Origin: Roseomonas alba
Lineage (GTDB): Bacteria; Pseudomonadota; Alphaproteobacteria; Acetobacterales; Acetobacteraceae
Length of the DNA stretch: 64,000 bases
Reading direction: 5' to 3'
Assembly (NCBI RefSeq): GCF_019430885.1
Contig: NZ_JAHYBZ010000010.1
Location: forward strand, 62,001-126,000
The notes beneath the pieces were generated by a model that was given only the letters and a program-made list of their open reading frames with translations, did no database searches and was not told the DNA's origin. Of the stretch, positions 28,206 to 36,723 are shown piece by piece; position 1 is the first letter of the stretch; every line of letters begins with the position of its first letter. A program made the translations under genes and the position numbers.

Positions 28206-28670
28206 ATGGACGGCGCGGCTCCGCGGCGCCCGAGCCGCGCCGATTTCCGGTTCTTCCTGCCGCATCGGGTTCGCTACGTCGAACTCGACACGCAGGGCAT
28301 CGTGTTCAACGGTCACTACCTCGCCTGGTATGATGAGGCCGTGTCGGACTACATCCGTGCCGCCGGCTATTCCGACGAGATGCGGGTGACGGGCGCCGAT
28401 TTCCACGTCGTTCGCGGTCTGGTCGAATACAAGGTTCCGATCGGCCGCAAGGCGGAGATCGACATCGCCGCGCGCTGCACCCGCATCGGGCGCTCCTCCA
28501 TCGCCTTCCTGCCGGCAGTCTTCCCGAAGGGCGGCGACACGCTGCTCGCGACCGGAGAGATCGTCTGGGTGCTGACCGACCAGGCGACGCGCCGCCCGAT
28601 CCCGATCCCGGACGCCCTGCGCACCATCCTTGGGGTCTTTGAGGGGATGGATTTCGGCGCCGGCCCGTAG
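28206..28670 (+). CDS. Acyl-CoA thioesterase (4-hydroxybenzoyl-CoA thioesterase family)
   Basis: A 154-residue single hotdog-fold protein. The catalytic Asp is in VELDTQGIVFNGHYLAWYDE, the YbgC/4HBT pattern. Further on are FHVVRGLVEYKVPIG and ATGEIVWVLTD, normal strand elements. It hydrolyses an acyl-CoA thioester by family. The gene is squeezed between the aldolase and GMC genes, so it probably serves the same pathway. Confidence 0.85.
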   Translation: MDGAAPRRPSRADFRFFLPHRVRYVELDTQGIVFNGHYLAWYDEAVSDYIRAAGYSDEMRVTGADFHVVRGLVEYKVPIGRKAEIDIAARCTRIGRSSIAFLPAVFPKGGDTLLATGEIVWVLTDQATRRPIPIPDALRTILGVFEGMDFGAGP

Positions 28671-28701
28671 GACGCTGCCGCAGAACAGCGGAATATCGGG
28701 G

Positions 28702-30291
28702 ATGGAAACGGATTTTCTCGTCATCGGCGCCGGCTCGGCCGGCTGCGTCGTCGCCGCACGTCTGGCCGAGGCCGGCCGTCGCGTCACCCTGCTCGAAGCC
28801 GGGCCCAAGGACCGCCATCCCTGGATCCACATCCCCGCCGGGATGCTGAAGCTCCTGCAGAACCAGAAACTGGTGAACTGGGGCTATGTCGCCGAACCCG
28901 ACAAGGCGGTGAACGCTCGCGAGATCCGCTGGCCGCGCGGGCGCACGCTGGGCGGGACGTCGTCGATCAACGGCATGCTCTATGTCCGCGGCAATCCGGC
29001 GGATTTCGACATCTGGGCGCAGATGGGCTGCCGCGGCTGGTCTTATGCCGACGTCCTGCCCTTCTTCCGCCGCAGCGAGACCTACCGCAACGGCGGCGAC
29101 CCTGAATACCGCGGCACCGATGGCCCGTTGCAGGTGGAGGACTACCGCACCATCCTGCCTCTGACCCATCGCTTCATCGAGGCCGCGCAGCGGGCCGGCC
29201 ATCCCTTCCGCAAGGACCTGAACGGGGCGGAGCAGGAGGGCGTCGGCTATTCCCAGATGACGCGCATCGGCCGCTGGCGCGGATCGACGGCGCGCACCTA
29301 CCTCGCCACCGCCGGCGACCGCGTGCAGGTGGTGACCGAGGCCCAGGTCGGCCGCCTGCTGTTCGACGGCCGGCGCTGCACCGGCGCCGAATACCGCCAG
29401 GGCGACGCGCTGCGCCGCATCACCGCGACGCGCGAGGTCATCCTGTGCGGCGGCGCCGTGAACTCACCGCATCTGCTGCAGATGTCCGGCATCGGCCCGG
29501 CAGAGCATCTGCGTGCGCTCGGCATCGCGGTGCTGAGCGACCTGCCCGCGGTCGGCGCCAATCTGCAGGACCACTTCGTGTCCCGCGTGCAGCATCGCGT
29601 GAAGGATGGCGTCAGCACCAACCAGCTCGCACGTGGCCTGCGTCTTGCCGGGGAGGTCGCGCGCTTCTTCCTGCGCGGCAATGGCGCGCTGACCTTCGGC
29701 GTCACCACCGCCCAGGTCTTCGCCCGGTCGCGCGAGAGCCTGGCCAGCCCCGACCTGCAATTGCTGTTCACGCCCGCCTCCTACGCACTCGGCCAGTTCG
29801 GCGTGCTCGAGAAGGAGCCCGGCATGACCTGCGCCGTCTGCCCGGTGAAGCCAGACAGCCGCGGCACGGTGCTGGCGCGCTCCGCCAATCCCTTCGACAA
29901 GCCGGCGATCCGGCCGAACTACCTCTCGGCGCGGTCGGACCAGGAGCTGCTCGCCGCCGGCATCCGCATGGTGCGCGCGATCTTCGCGCAGGCGCCCATC
30001 GCGCAGCACAGCGTACAGGAAATCCTGCCCGGCCCGGGTGTCGCCTCGGATGACGAACTGCTCGCTTTCAACCGGCAATACGGCACCACGATCTACCACC
30101 CGGTCGGCACCTGCCGCATGGGCGAAGGACCGGATGCGGTGGTAGACAGCCGGCTGAAGCTGCGCGGCTTCGACGGGCTGCGGGTGATCGACGCATCGGT
30201 GATGCCGACGCTGACCACAGGCAACACCAACGCGCCGACCATCATGATCGGCGAGAAGGGTGCAGCAATGATCATCGAGGACGCGGCCTGA
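28702..30291 (+). CDS. GMC family oxidoreductase (choline dehydrogenase-like)
   Basis: FAD-dependent alcohol dehydrogenase of 529 residues. The Rossmann motif VIGAGSAGC is at residues 6-14. GMC signature 1 is GGTSSINGMLYVRG and signature 2 is GGAVNSPHLLQMSGIG. The C-terminal catalytic His is in YHPVGTCRMG and the catalytic Asn in TTGNTNAPTIMIGEK. The ATG at 28702 begins the FAD fold directly. No signal peptide, hence cytoplasmic or membrane-associated. It closes the aldolase-thioesterase operon. The alcohol substrate is unknown. Confidence 0.92.
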   Translation: METDFLVIGAGSAGCVVAARLAEAGRRVTLLEAGPKDRHPWIHIPAGMLKLLQNQKLVNWGYVAEPDKAVNAREIRWPRGRTLGGTSSINGMLYVRGNPADFDIWAQMGCRGWSYADVLPFFRRSETYRNGGDPEYRGTDGPLQVEDYRTILPLTHRFIEAAQRAGHPFRKDLNGAEQEGVGYSQMTRIGRWRGSTARTYLATAGDRVQVVTEAQVGRLLFDGRRCTGAEYRQGDALRRITATREVILCGGAVNSPHLLQMSGIGPAEHLRALGIAVLSDLPAVGANLQDHFVSRVQHRVKDGVSTNQLARGLRLAGEVARFFLRGNGALTFGVTTAQVFARSRESLASPDLQLLFTPASYALGQFGVLEKEPGMTCAVCPVKPDSRGTVLARSANPFDKPAIRPNYLSARSDQELLAAGIRMVRAIFAQAPIAQHSVQEILPGPGVASDDELLAFNRQYGTTIYHPVGTCRMGEGPDAVVDSRLKLRGFDGLRVIDASVMPTLTTGNTNAPTIMIGEKGAAMIIEDAA

Positions 30292-30389
30292 ACCTGTCGG
30301 CGGGGGCCAGCGGGCCTCGGTCCTGATTCGGGAAACCGGGAGAGGCCTTGTTCCTCCGGGCGCGTGCCTGGTGCTGTCGTCGCAGAACT

Positions 30390-30408
30390 GGAGGGGCAAC
30401 GCCCCTCC
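30390..30408. repeat. Solo hairpin of the mosaic repeat family
   Basis: A perfect 8-bp stem GGAGGGGC/GCCCCTCC with loop AAC, identical in its arms to the end hairpin of the larger elements. The following GTTCCCACCACAG resembles the sequence after the copies at 861 and 36635. It lies about 100 bp after the GMC stop and may work as that operon's terminator. Confidence 0.6.
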
Positions 30409-30593
30409 GTTCCCACCACAGCCAGATCATCGGGACAGTCTGAGCCGGGCGCCGCGCCGCAGGAAAAGGACCGGAACGCGCACGGTGCATCCCACAAGCG
30501 GGGCGTGCCGGTACTCCAGACCATCCGAGCGAATACGGGAGTTCGACATCGGCCGATGGCAGGAGGCACGGAGGCTCCCTGCCCCGGCAGGCT

Positions 30594-31085
30594 TCACATA
30601 TTGTGGTCGTTCTGGTCGTGCAGCAGATCCGCCGAGATCAGCACGACCCGCCGGTTGGTGTGGTTGCGCCACCAATGCGACGTCACATGCGTCTCGGACG
30701 CGACGTCGCCCGCGCCGTGAGTGATGGGCACCGCGCAGTTCGACGCATATTCCACGATCGTGCCCTCGACGATGTAGATCAGTGCCGGGCGGTCGCCATG
30801 GCTGTGCCAGGGCACGGTTCCGCCGGGTTCGATCACCAGGCGACGCATGCGGAACTGGCGGCCCTGGATCGCGGCGGGCTCCCGCGCCACGTCGATCGAG
30901 GCGATGACCGTGTCGGTCACGCCGCGCGCCGGCTCGGTTGATACCGGACGCGCATCGGGGCGGCGCTGGTCGTCGGGGCAGGCGCCCGCCTGCGCCCCGG
31001 CGGCGCCCAGCAGACCGGTCAGGAGAAGGGCCGTGAAGCCGACGCCACGGCGCAGCGTCGGGCGGTACCGGATCGAATCCGTCAT
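30594..31085 (-). CDS. Secreted cupin domain protein
   Basis: A 163-residue cupin with an N-terminal signal peptide (hydrophobic residues ~15-31, cleavage after AQA). The metal-binding motif is GGTVPWHSHGDRPALIYIVEG, and a later HVTSHWWRNHTNRRVVLISADL provides the second half. It is likely periplasmic, unlike the cytoplasmic cupin at 15621. A single Cys follows the cleavage site. Function unknown. Confidence 0.8.
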   Translation of the reverse strand: MTDSIRYRPTLRRGVGFTALLLTGLLGAAGAQAGACPDDQRRPDARPVSTEPARGVTDTVIASIDVAREPAAIQGRQFRMRRLVIEPGGTVPWHSHGDRPALIYIVEGTIVEYASNCAVPITHGAGDVASETHVTSHWWRNHTNRRVVLISADLLHDQNDHNM

Positions 31086-31197
31086 GGGATGAGTCCTCCA
31101 TCAGCAGATGACCCGCCTGTCGCGGGACGGTCCGGAGGATCGGGTTCCGCGCGCGAAGCCTCCAATGCCGATCCGAAACGGACTCGATGCCGCCGGC

Positions 31198-32562
31198 CTA
31201 TGTGCCGTCCGGGCGATGATCCTGGGACATCGCCGCGATGCATGCCGGGCGGGCGGCGCGGCTCTCGCATAGTCGCGCCGTCGCCGAGGCCAGCCCCACC
31301 GCGATCAGCATTGGCACCGCGAAATCGTGATCCGCCCCTGTGAACTCGAAGCCGAGCGTGATGGCGGTGATCGGCATGCGCTGCGACACGGCCAGGAAGG
31401 CCACCGCCCCGACCAGGGCGAAGGCTCCCTGCTCCACCGGCGACGGCCAGAGATGGCTCCATGCCATGCCCAGCAGCACGCCGGTCAGCGCCCCGATGGA
31501 CATGCCCGGCGTCAGCAGCCCGCCCTCGGCGCCGGCGCGCAGGCAGGCCGTGGTCGCCAGCACCTTCAGCACCAGCAGCGTCGCGGCGAGGCGCAAGCCG
31601 AGATCACCTTCCAGCCCAAGCTGGATCGGCCCCTTGCCGTTCCCAGGCAGGGCCGGGAAGGTCATGGCCAGCACGCCGATGCCCGCGAAGACGGCCAGGC
31701 AGAATGGGATGATCCGGGCGTCCCGCGGTGCCGCCGCCCGCGCGCGCTGCGTCAGCCTCGCGAAGAGCCAGCCGCCGAGGCCGAAGACCGGCCCTGCCAC
31801 CGCGGCCCAGGCCAGCAGGGAACCGCTGATACCGATCCGCGCCAGGCTGTACTGGTAGATGTCGCCGATCCCCACCCAGGCGATGCAGGCGGCGATGACG
31901 CAGCTCACCATGGCCGGCACCGCCACCGACAGCGCGAAGCTGCCGAGCAGCACCTCCAGCACGAAGATCGTGCCGCCCAGCGGTACGTTGTAGACTGCGG
32001 CCAGCCCCGCCCCCGCGCCGCAGGCGATGACGATGCGCATCTCCTCCCGCGACAGGCGCAGCAGGCGGGCGACCCGCCCGACCAGCAGGGCCGCGAGTTC
32101 CCGCGGCGCGACCTCCCGCCCCAGGGTCGAGCCCATGGCCACGGTGACGATCTGCAGCAGCACATGGCCGAGGGTCGCCCCGGCCGGCATGACCTTGCCG
32201 GGATCCGCCACGGCCGCCGAGATCGGGACCAGCTTGCGTCCGAAGCGGTACACCGCCCACCAGCCAACCCCGGCCACGGCGCCGGCGGCCGCGAGCACCT
32301 CCAGCCGCCGCTGCGGCGCGGCCCCCGTCACGCCGTCGAGGAAGGTCTCGCCGCCCACCAGCATGGTGAGGCTGTAGCCATAGGCCAGGTGCTGGATCGC
32401 GTGCAGCAGCAGGGCGAGCGACACGCCCGACACCCCGCCCGCCACCCCCGCCAGCAGTACGGCGAGGGGATAGGCGACGGCATTCCGCCGCGCGGCGCCC
32501 GCCGCCTCGGCCGAGGGGGCAGCGGCCGAATGATCCGGCGACATCGGGGCGGTCGGGGTCAC
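31198..32562 (-). CDS. ClC-family chloride channel/antiporter, divergent
   Basis: A 454-residue membrane protein of the ClC family with about ten or more hydrophobic segments. The gating Glu is kept in TLGREVAPRE (family GREGP), and GAEGGLLTPGMSIG matches GGIFxP. Two sites are unusual. The GSGIP chloride-selectivity loop is not recognisable (VADPGKVMPAG at that position), and the internal proton Glu of the EE pair is replaced by Val (FVLEVLLG). The last change is the one found in ClC channels rather than exchangers. GTG at 32562 is chosen because GAGGAG lies just upstream. Confidence 0.85.
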   Translation of the reverse strand: MTPTAPMSPDHSAAAPSAEAAGAARRNAVAYPLAVLLAGVAGGVSGVSLALLLHAIQHLAYGYSLTMLVGGETFLDGVTGAAPQRRLEVLAAAGAVAGVGWWAVYRFGRKLVPISAAVADPGKVMPAGATLGHVLLQIVTVAMGSTLGREVAPRELAALLVGRVARLLRLSREEMRIVIACGAGAGLAAVYNVPLGGTIFVLEVLLGSFALSVAVPAMVSCVIAACIAWVGIGDIYQYSLARIGISGSLLAWAAVAGPVFGLGGWLFARLTQRARAAAPRDARIIPFCLAVFAGIGVLAMTFPALPGNGKGPIQLGLEGDLGLRLAATLLVLKVLATTACLRAGAEGGLLTPGMSIGALTGVLLGMAWSHLWPSPVEQGAFALVGAVAFLAVSQRMPITAITLGFEFTGADHDFAVPMLIAVGLASATARLCESRAARPACIAAMSQDHRPDGT

Positions 32563-32825
32563 GACGGCTGGGCTCCTCGGCGCCGCGTCACCGCGGGATC
32601 AGGGCGGGCACGGCCTGCCCCGAGGGTCGGGGCAGTCGCCGCCCGGGTCAATCGGCCGGTCCGCGATCCGTCCTGCCTTTCCGCAAGGCCGGTGCCGCGG
32701 CGTCGGGTTTCGATAGCCTTCCGAAACACCAGGGCGGTGCCCGAAACTTGCCTTCCGCCCCCATTCGCGCCAAAGACGCCCCCCAATCCCTATTCCCACC
32801 CCGGATTCCCTACGGAGGGCCACCC

Positions 32826-33107
32826 ATGGCCTCGTCCTTCGACCGCATCGCCGACATCATCGCCGAGAACAGCGAAGTGCCGCGCGACAAGATCCTGCCG
32901 GACAGCCACGTCATCAATGACCTGGGCATCGACAGCCTGGACTTCCTCGACATCGTCTTCGCCATCGACAAGGCCTTCGGCATCAAGGTGCCGGTCGAGG
33001 CCTGGACGCAGGAAGTGAACGCCGGCAACGCGCCGGCCGAGCAGTATTTCGTGATGAAGAACCTGGCCGCCCGCATCGACGAGCTGGTGGCGGCCAAGGG
33101 GGGCTGA
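32826..33107 (+). CDS. acpXL: Acyl carrier protein AcpXL-like
   Basis: A 93-residue acyl carrier protein, longer than housekeeping AcpP, as is typical for AcpXL, which carries very-long-chain acyl groups for lipid A. The phosphopantetheine Ser is in LGIDSLDFLDIVFAID. A GGAGGG lies just upstream of the ATG. It heads the cluster fabZXL-fabF2XL-fabF1XL-(insert)-adh2XL-lpxXL, and this gene order is the main support for the name. A large hairpin follows the stop (33121-33208). Confidence 0.88.
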   Translation: MASSFDRIADIIAENSEVPRDKILPDSHVINDLGIDSLDFLDIVFAIDKAFGIKVPVEAWTQEVNAGNAPAEQYFVMKNLAARIDELVAAKGG

Positions 33108-33120
33108 GACACCGTTTGAA

Positions 33121-33208
33121 TGTCCGGCACCGGCCCGCACCCCTCTCGGCCGCCCATCGAGGATACTGCCGATGGGTGGCCGAGAGGGGTGCGGGCCGGT
33201 GCCGGACA
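33121..33208 (+). promoter_or_regulatory. Very long hairpin between acpXL and fabZXL
   Basis: Two 39-base arms (33121-33159 and 33170-33208) pair perfectly except for a single G-T, around a 10-base loop. It begins 13 bases after the acpXL stop and ends 52 bases before the fabZXL start, inside the operon. Such a structure could terminate part of the transcripts, protect the upstream acpXL mRNA 3' end, or be cut by RNase III, giving more carrier protein than enzymes. No T-run follows. Confidence 0.8.
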
Positions 33209-33260
33209 CGGAACGGCGCCAATCGGCGCATTTCCGAACGGTCACTGAAGGAGTGCGGGC

Positions 33261-33707
33261 GTGAAGCTCGAATACTTCCAGATGATCGACCGCGTCGCCG
33301 CGCTGGAAGGCGAGGCGATCGTGGTCGAGAGCACCATCCCCGACGCCTCCCCGGTCTTCGAGGGCCATTTCCCCGGCTACCCGCTGATGCCGGGCGTGCT
33401 GCTGGTCGAGACGATGGCCCAGGCCTCGGGTTGGCTGTTGCTGAAGCTCATGGACTTCGAGCGCATGCCCTTCCTGATGGGCGTGAAGGAAGCGAAGTTC
33501 CGCTCCTTCGTCGGCCCGGGAACGCCGGTGACAGTGCACGCGCAGCGCCTGCATGACGGGTCCGGCTATGCCGTGACCAAGGCGCGCATCGAAGCGAATG
33601 GCAAGCGCATCTGCGACGCGGAGCTGACCTTGCGCATCATGGATTTCCCCGCCCCCGAGCTGGCCGCCGCCATGCGTCAGCGCGGGCAGGAGCTCGGCCT
33701 CGCATGA
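33261..33707 (+). CDS. fabZXL: 3-hydroxyacyl-ACP dehydratase FabZXL-like
   Basis: A 148-residue hotdog-fold dehydratase that removes water from 3-hydroxyacyl-ACP during chain elongation. The catalytic His is in EGHFPGYPLMPGVLLVE and the catalytic Glu in the following helix (LLVETMAQASG), the FabZ pattern. It starts at GTG 33261 with AAGGAG upstream, because the frame has no ATG before the conserved MIDRVAALEG. The stop overlaps the next ATG as ATGA. Second gene of the VLCFA cluster. Confidence 0.9.
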   Translation: MKLEYFQMIDRVAALEGEAIVVESTIPDASPVFEGHFPGYPLMPGVLLVETMAQASGWLLLKLMDFERMPFLMGVKEAKFRSFVGPGTPVTVHAQRLHDGSGYAVTKARIEANGKRICDAELTLRIMDFPAPELAAAMRQRGQELGLA

Positions 33708-34879
33708 AGAAGCAGGACGTCGTCATCACCGGCATCGGGCTGGTCTCCTCGCTCGGCGAGGGGCCGGACGCGCATTGGGACGCGCTGTCCCAGCCCGGCA
33801 CGAAGCCCGTGGTGGACGAGGCAACCTTCGCGCCCTACCCGGTGCATCCGCTGCCGGCGCTCAGCCTCGACAAGCAGATCCCGAAGAAGGGCGACCAGCG
33901 GCAGATGGAGCCCTGGCAGCGCCTCGGCACCTATGCCGCCGGCCTCGCCATCGACCAGGCCGGCGCGCGAGACCTCGTCTCCGACATGCACCTCATCGTC
34001 GCCGCCGGCGGCGGGGAGCGCGACATCGCGGTGGATGAGGCGGTGGCGACCGCGCTCTGCACCACGCCCGCCGAGGAAACCGGTCCGATCCTGAACGAGA
34101 AGCTCGGCACGGAACTGCGGCCGACGCTGTTCCTCGCGCAGTTGTCCAACCTTCTCGCCGGCAACATCTCGATCGTGCATGGCGTGACGGGGTCGTCGCG
34201 CACCTTCATGGGTGAGGAAGCGGCGGCCGCCGACGCGGTGCGCATCGCCGCCGCCCGCCTGTCCGAAGGCCGCGGCGGGATCGCGCTGGTAGGTGGGGCC
34301 TATGCCTCCCAGCGCTGGGATCTCGCACTGCTCTATGGCTCGGGCAATGCGCTTTGGCGCGGGCCCTTTGCGCCAGTGTCCGCGCGTCCCGGCGATGGCG
34401 GCTTCGTCGGAGGCGCCCTCGGTGCCTTCCTGGTGCTGGAGACCGCGGAACACGCCGCAGGGCGCGGCGCGACGCCGCTCGCGAAGCTGTCCGGTGTCGC
34501 AACCGATGCCGCGCACAATCGCCCGAACCCCTCCGCCGCCGCGGCCAAGGCGCTGTGGCAGAAGCTCGGCGCGCCCTCGGGCAGCCTGGGCGTGCTGTCC
34601 GGCATGACCGGCGTGCCGGATGCCCGCGCCGCCGAGGAGGAGTTCCTCGCCGGGTTCGGCGACGCGGCCATCCGCCGCACCGGCACCTTGCTGGGCCACG
34701 GGGTCGAGGCCACCTTCCCCGCCAACGTCGCCCTCGGCGCCCTGGCGCTGTCACGCGGCGGCTTCTACCCCGCCATGGACCCGGCCGATGCCGGAGACGG
34801 CGCGGTGGAGCGCATCCTCGTCACCGGCTTCGGCCAGTGGCGCGGAGAAGCCCTGGCCCTGTTGGAGCGCGCGGCATGA
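33704..34879 (+). CDS. fabF2XL: Degenerate beta-ketoacyl-ACP synthase FabF2XL-like (chain-length-factor-like)
   Basis: A 391-residue ketosynthase-fold protein, coupled by ATGA overlaps to both neighbours. It begins VVITGIGLVSSLG as in FabF. At the position where active KAS enzymes have TACATGA it reads VHGVTGSSRTF, so no catalytic Cys is seen; the first catalytic His motif NAHGT is also absent (LSGMTGVPD), while a His remains in LLGHGVEATF. It therefore resembles a chain-length factor that dimerises with an active partner, here FabF1XL. That role is inferred. Confidence 0.85.
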   Translation: MKKQDVVITGIGLVSSLGEGPDAHWDALSQPGTKPVVDEATFAPYPVHPLPALSLDKQIPKKGDQRQMEPWQRLGTYAAGLAIDQAGARDLVSDMHLIVAAGGGERDIAVDEAVATALCTTPAEETGPILNEKLGTELRPTLFLAQLSNLLAGNISIVHGVTGSSRTFMGEEAAAADAVRIAAARLSEGRGGIALVGGAYASQRWDLALLYGSGNALWRGPFAPVSARPGDGGFVGGALGAFLVLETAEHAAGRGATPLAKLSGVATDAAHNRPNPSAAAAKALWQKLGAPSGSLGVLSGMTGVPDARAAEEEFLAGFGDAAIRRTGTLLGHGVEATFPANVALGALALSRGGFYPAMDPADAGDGAVERILVTGFGQWRGEALALLERAA

Positions 34880-36141
34880 AGGATCATCTCGGACGGCCGC
34901 TTGTCGCCGTCACCGGCATCGGCATCGTCACCCCGCTCGGCTGGGGCCGCGAGGAAAGCTGGGCCGCGCTCAAGGCCGGCAAGTCCGGCATCAGCCGCAT
35001 CCGCCGCTTCGCGGTGGACAAGCTGCGCACCACCATCGCCGGCACCGTCGAACTGCCCGAGGAAGCGGAAGGCGCACCCCCCGTCTCCGCCGCCGTGCGC
35101 GTGGAACGCATGGCCGAGGCCGCGGTGACGGAAGCCCTCGCCCAGGCGAAGCTCGGCACCGCGGGCGCCTTTCCCGGCCCACTGATGCTCGGCATGCCGC
35201 CCGTGGAGCTGGAATGGCCGCAGCGCTTCGAGCTCGCCCGCCAGGCGAACGGCTCCGGCGCCTATCCGGCCATCACCCAGGTCGCCACCGGCCGGCGCGA
35301 CATCTACGAGACCTTCATGTTCGGCGGCGTCGGCGAGCGCCTGGCCGCGCGCTTCGGCACCACCGGCGCGCCGATCGCGCTGACCACGGCGTGTGCCACC
35401 GGCGCCTCCGCCATCCAGATGGCGGTCGAGGCGATCCAGCGTGGCGAATCCGACGCGGCGATCGCGCTCGGCACCGATGGGTCCGTGCAGCCGGAAGCGG
35501 TGATCCGTTTCTCGCTGCTCTCCGCCCTCACCGCCCGCAACGACGCGCCCGAGAAGGCGTCCCGCCCCTTCGAGAAGTCGCGCGACGGCTTCGTGATGAG
35601 CGAAGGCGCGGCCGCGCTGATCCTCGAAAGCCTGGAGCACGCGACGGCACGCGGCGCCGAGGTCCTCGGCATCATCGCCGGCTGCGGCGAACGCGCGGAC
35701 AGCTTCCACCGCACCCGCTCCAACCCCGACGGCCACGCCATCATCGGCGCCATGCGCAACGCCATCACCGATGCGGGCCTTGAGCCCGCCGACATCGGCT
35801 ACGTCAACGCGCACGGCACCTCGACGCCCGAGAACGACAAGATGGAGACCCTGGGCATGCGCGCCGTCTTCGGCGACGCGCCGCCGCCCATCTCCTCCAA
35901 CAAGTCGATGATTGGACACACCCTGTCCGCCGCCGGCGCGCTGGAAGCGGCCTTCAGCCTGCTGACCATCCGCGACCAGGTCCTGCCGCCGACCATCAAC
36001 CACGACGAGCCGGACCCGACCGTGATGCTCGACGTGGTGCCGAACGTCGCGCGGCCGGTGTCCGGGCTGAAGCACGTGCTGTCGAACTCCTTCGGGTTCG
36101 GCGGGCAGAATGTTTGCCTGGTAGTGAGCGCGGCGCCTTGA
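34876..36141 (+). CDS. fabF1XL: Beta-ketoacyl-ACP synthase II FabF1XL-like
   Basis: An active-looking condensing enzyme (421 residues) adding two-carbon units to acyl-ACP. The Cys nucleophile is in LTTACATGASAIQ, and the two His are in YVNAHGTSTPEND and MIGHTLSAAGALEA. C-terminal NSFGFGGQNVCLV completes the family pattern. The start ATG overlaps the fabF2XL stop. Behind it the cluster is interrupted by a repeat element, a DUF1254 gene and an AraC regulator before adh2XL resumes. Confidence 0.92.
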   Translation: MKDHLGRPLVAVTGIGIVTPLGWGREESWAALKAGKSGISRIRRFAVDKLRTTIAGTVELPEEAEGAPPVSAAVRVERMAEAAVTEALAQAKLGTAGAFPGPLMLGMPPVELEWPQRFELARQANGSGAYPAITQVATGRRDIYETFMFGGVGERLAARFGTTGAPIALTTACATGASAIQMAVEAIQRGESDAAIALGTDGSVQPEAVIRFSLLSALTARNDAPEKASRPFEKSRDGFVMSEGAAALILESLEHATARGAEVLGIIAGCGERADSFHRTRSNPDGHAIIGAMRNAITDAGLEPADIGYVNAHGTSTPENDKMETLGMRAVFGDAPPPISSNKSMIGHTLSAAGALEAAFSLLTIRDQVLPPTINHDEPDPTVMLDVVPNVARPVSGLKHVLSNSFGFGGQNVCLVVSAAP

Positions 36142-36146
36142 GCCGA

Positions 36147-36635
36147 GGAGGGGCTTCGCCCCTCCCCGGACCCCACCCCACCAAAGGCCGAAAGGCCTTT
36201 GGAAACCTCCTTTAGCGCTGGTGTACCTGCGGGCCGGTTGTGCCCGGCCGACAGGGCATTGCCGGACTCTGGGGGCGGCGGATCGCTTCCCGTCTGGGAA
36301 GGCCCGATCACCCGGCACCCGGTTGAGGTCTGCGAAGGCCTTCCCTGCATCTGCTGGCGACGATCGGAGGGGCTCCGCGCCGAACCACCCCGCCATTGGG
36401 GTCCTATCGACGTTGCATCACAAGGCCGATGGATGCCCCTGCTGCTTGAACCAGCCGGACCGCAATCCTTTGGCGTTGGGCATGACTGCCGCGCTGTGCC
36501 CATCACGCGCGCGTGGTGCGCAGATGCGGGTTTCGGCACGGCATTCTGCCGATAGCGCGCAATGCCAAGTCGAGGTTTCCAAAGGCCTTTCGGCCTTTGG
36601 TGGGGAGAGCCCGAGAGGGGCAAAGCCCCTCTCGG
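36147..36635. repeat. Mosaic palindromic intergenic element, full copy after fabF1XL
   Basis: Same architecture and length as the copy at 371-861. End hairpins are at 36147-36165 (8 bp) and 36611-36635 (11 bp, CCGAGAGGGGC arm identical to that at 837). The inner CCAAAGGCC/GGCCTTTGG hairpins are at 36181-36202 and 36579-36600. The central module starts near 36366, with the GGAGGGGC palindrome there decayed. It begins six bases after the fabF1XL stop. Part of it (about 36240-36320) is repeated in direct orientation at about 39340-39415 on the far side of the two inserted genes. Confidence 0.8.
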
Positions 36636-36723
36636 TTCCACAGCCCCGCATTGACGCCCTCACGCCGGAACCGCCCCTCACGTCACCATGGCTTCGGCGC
36701 CGCTGCGGGACGGCCCGACAGGT

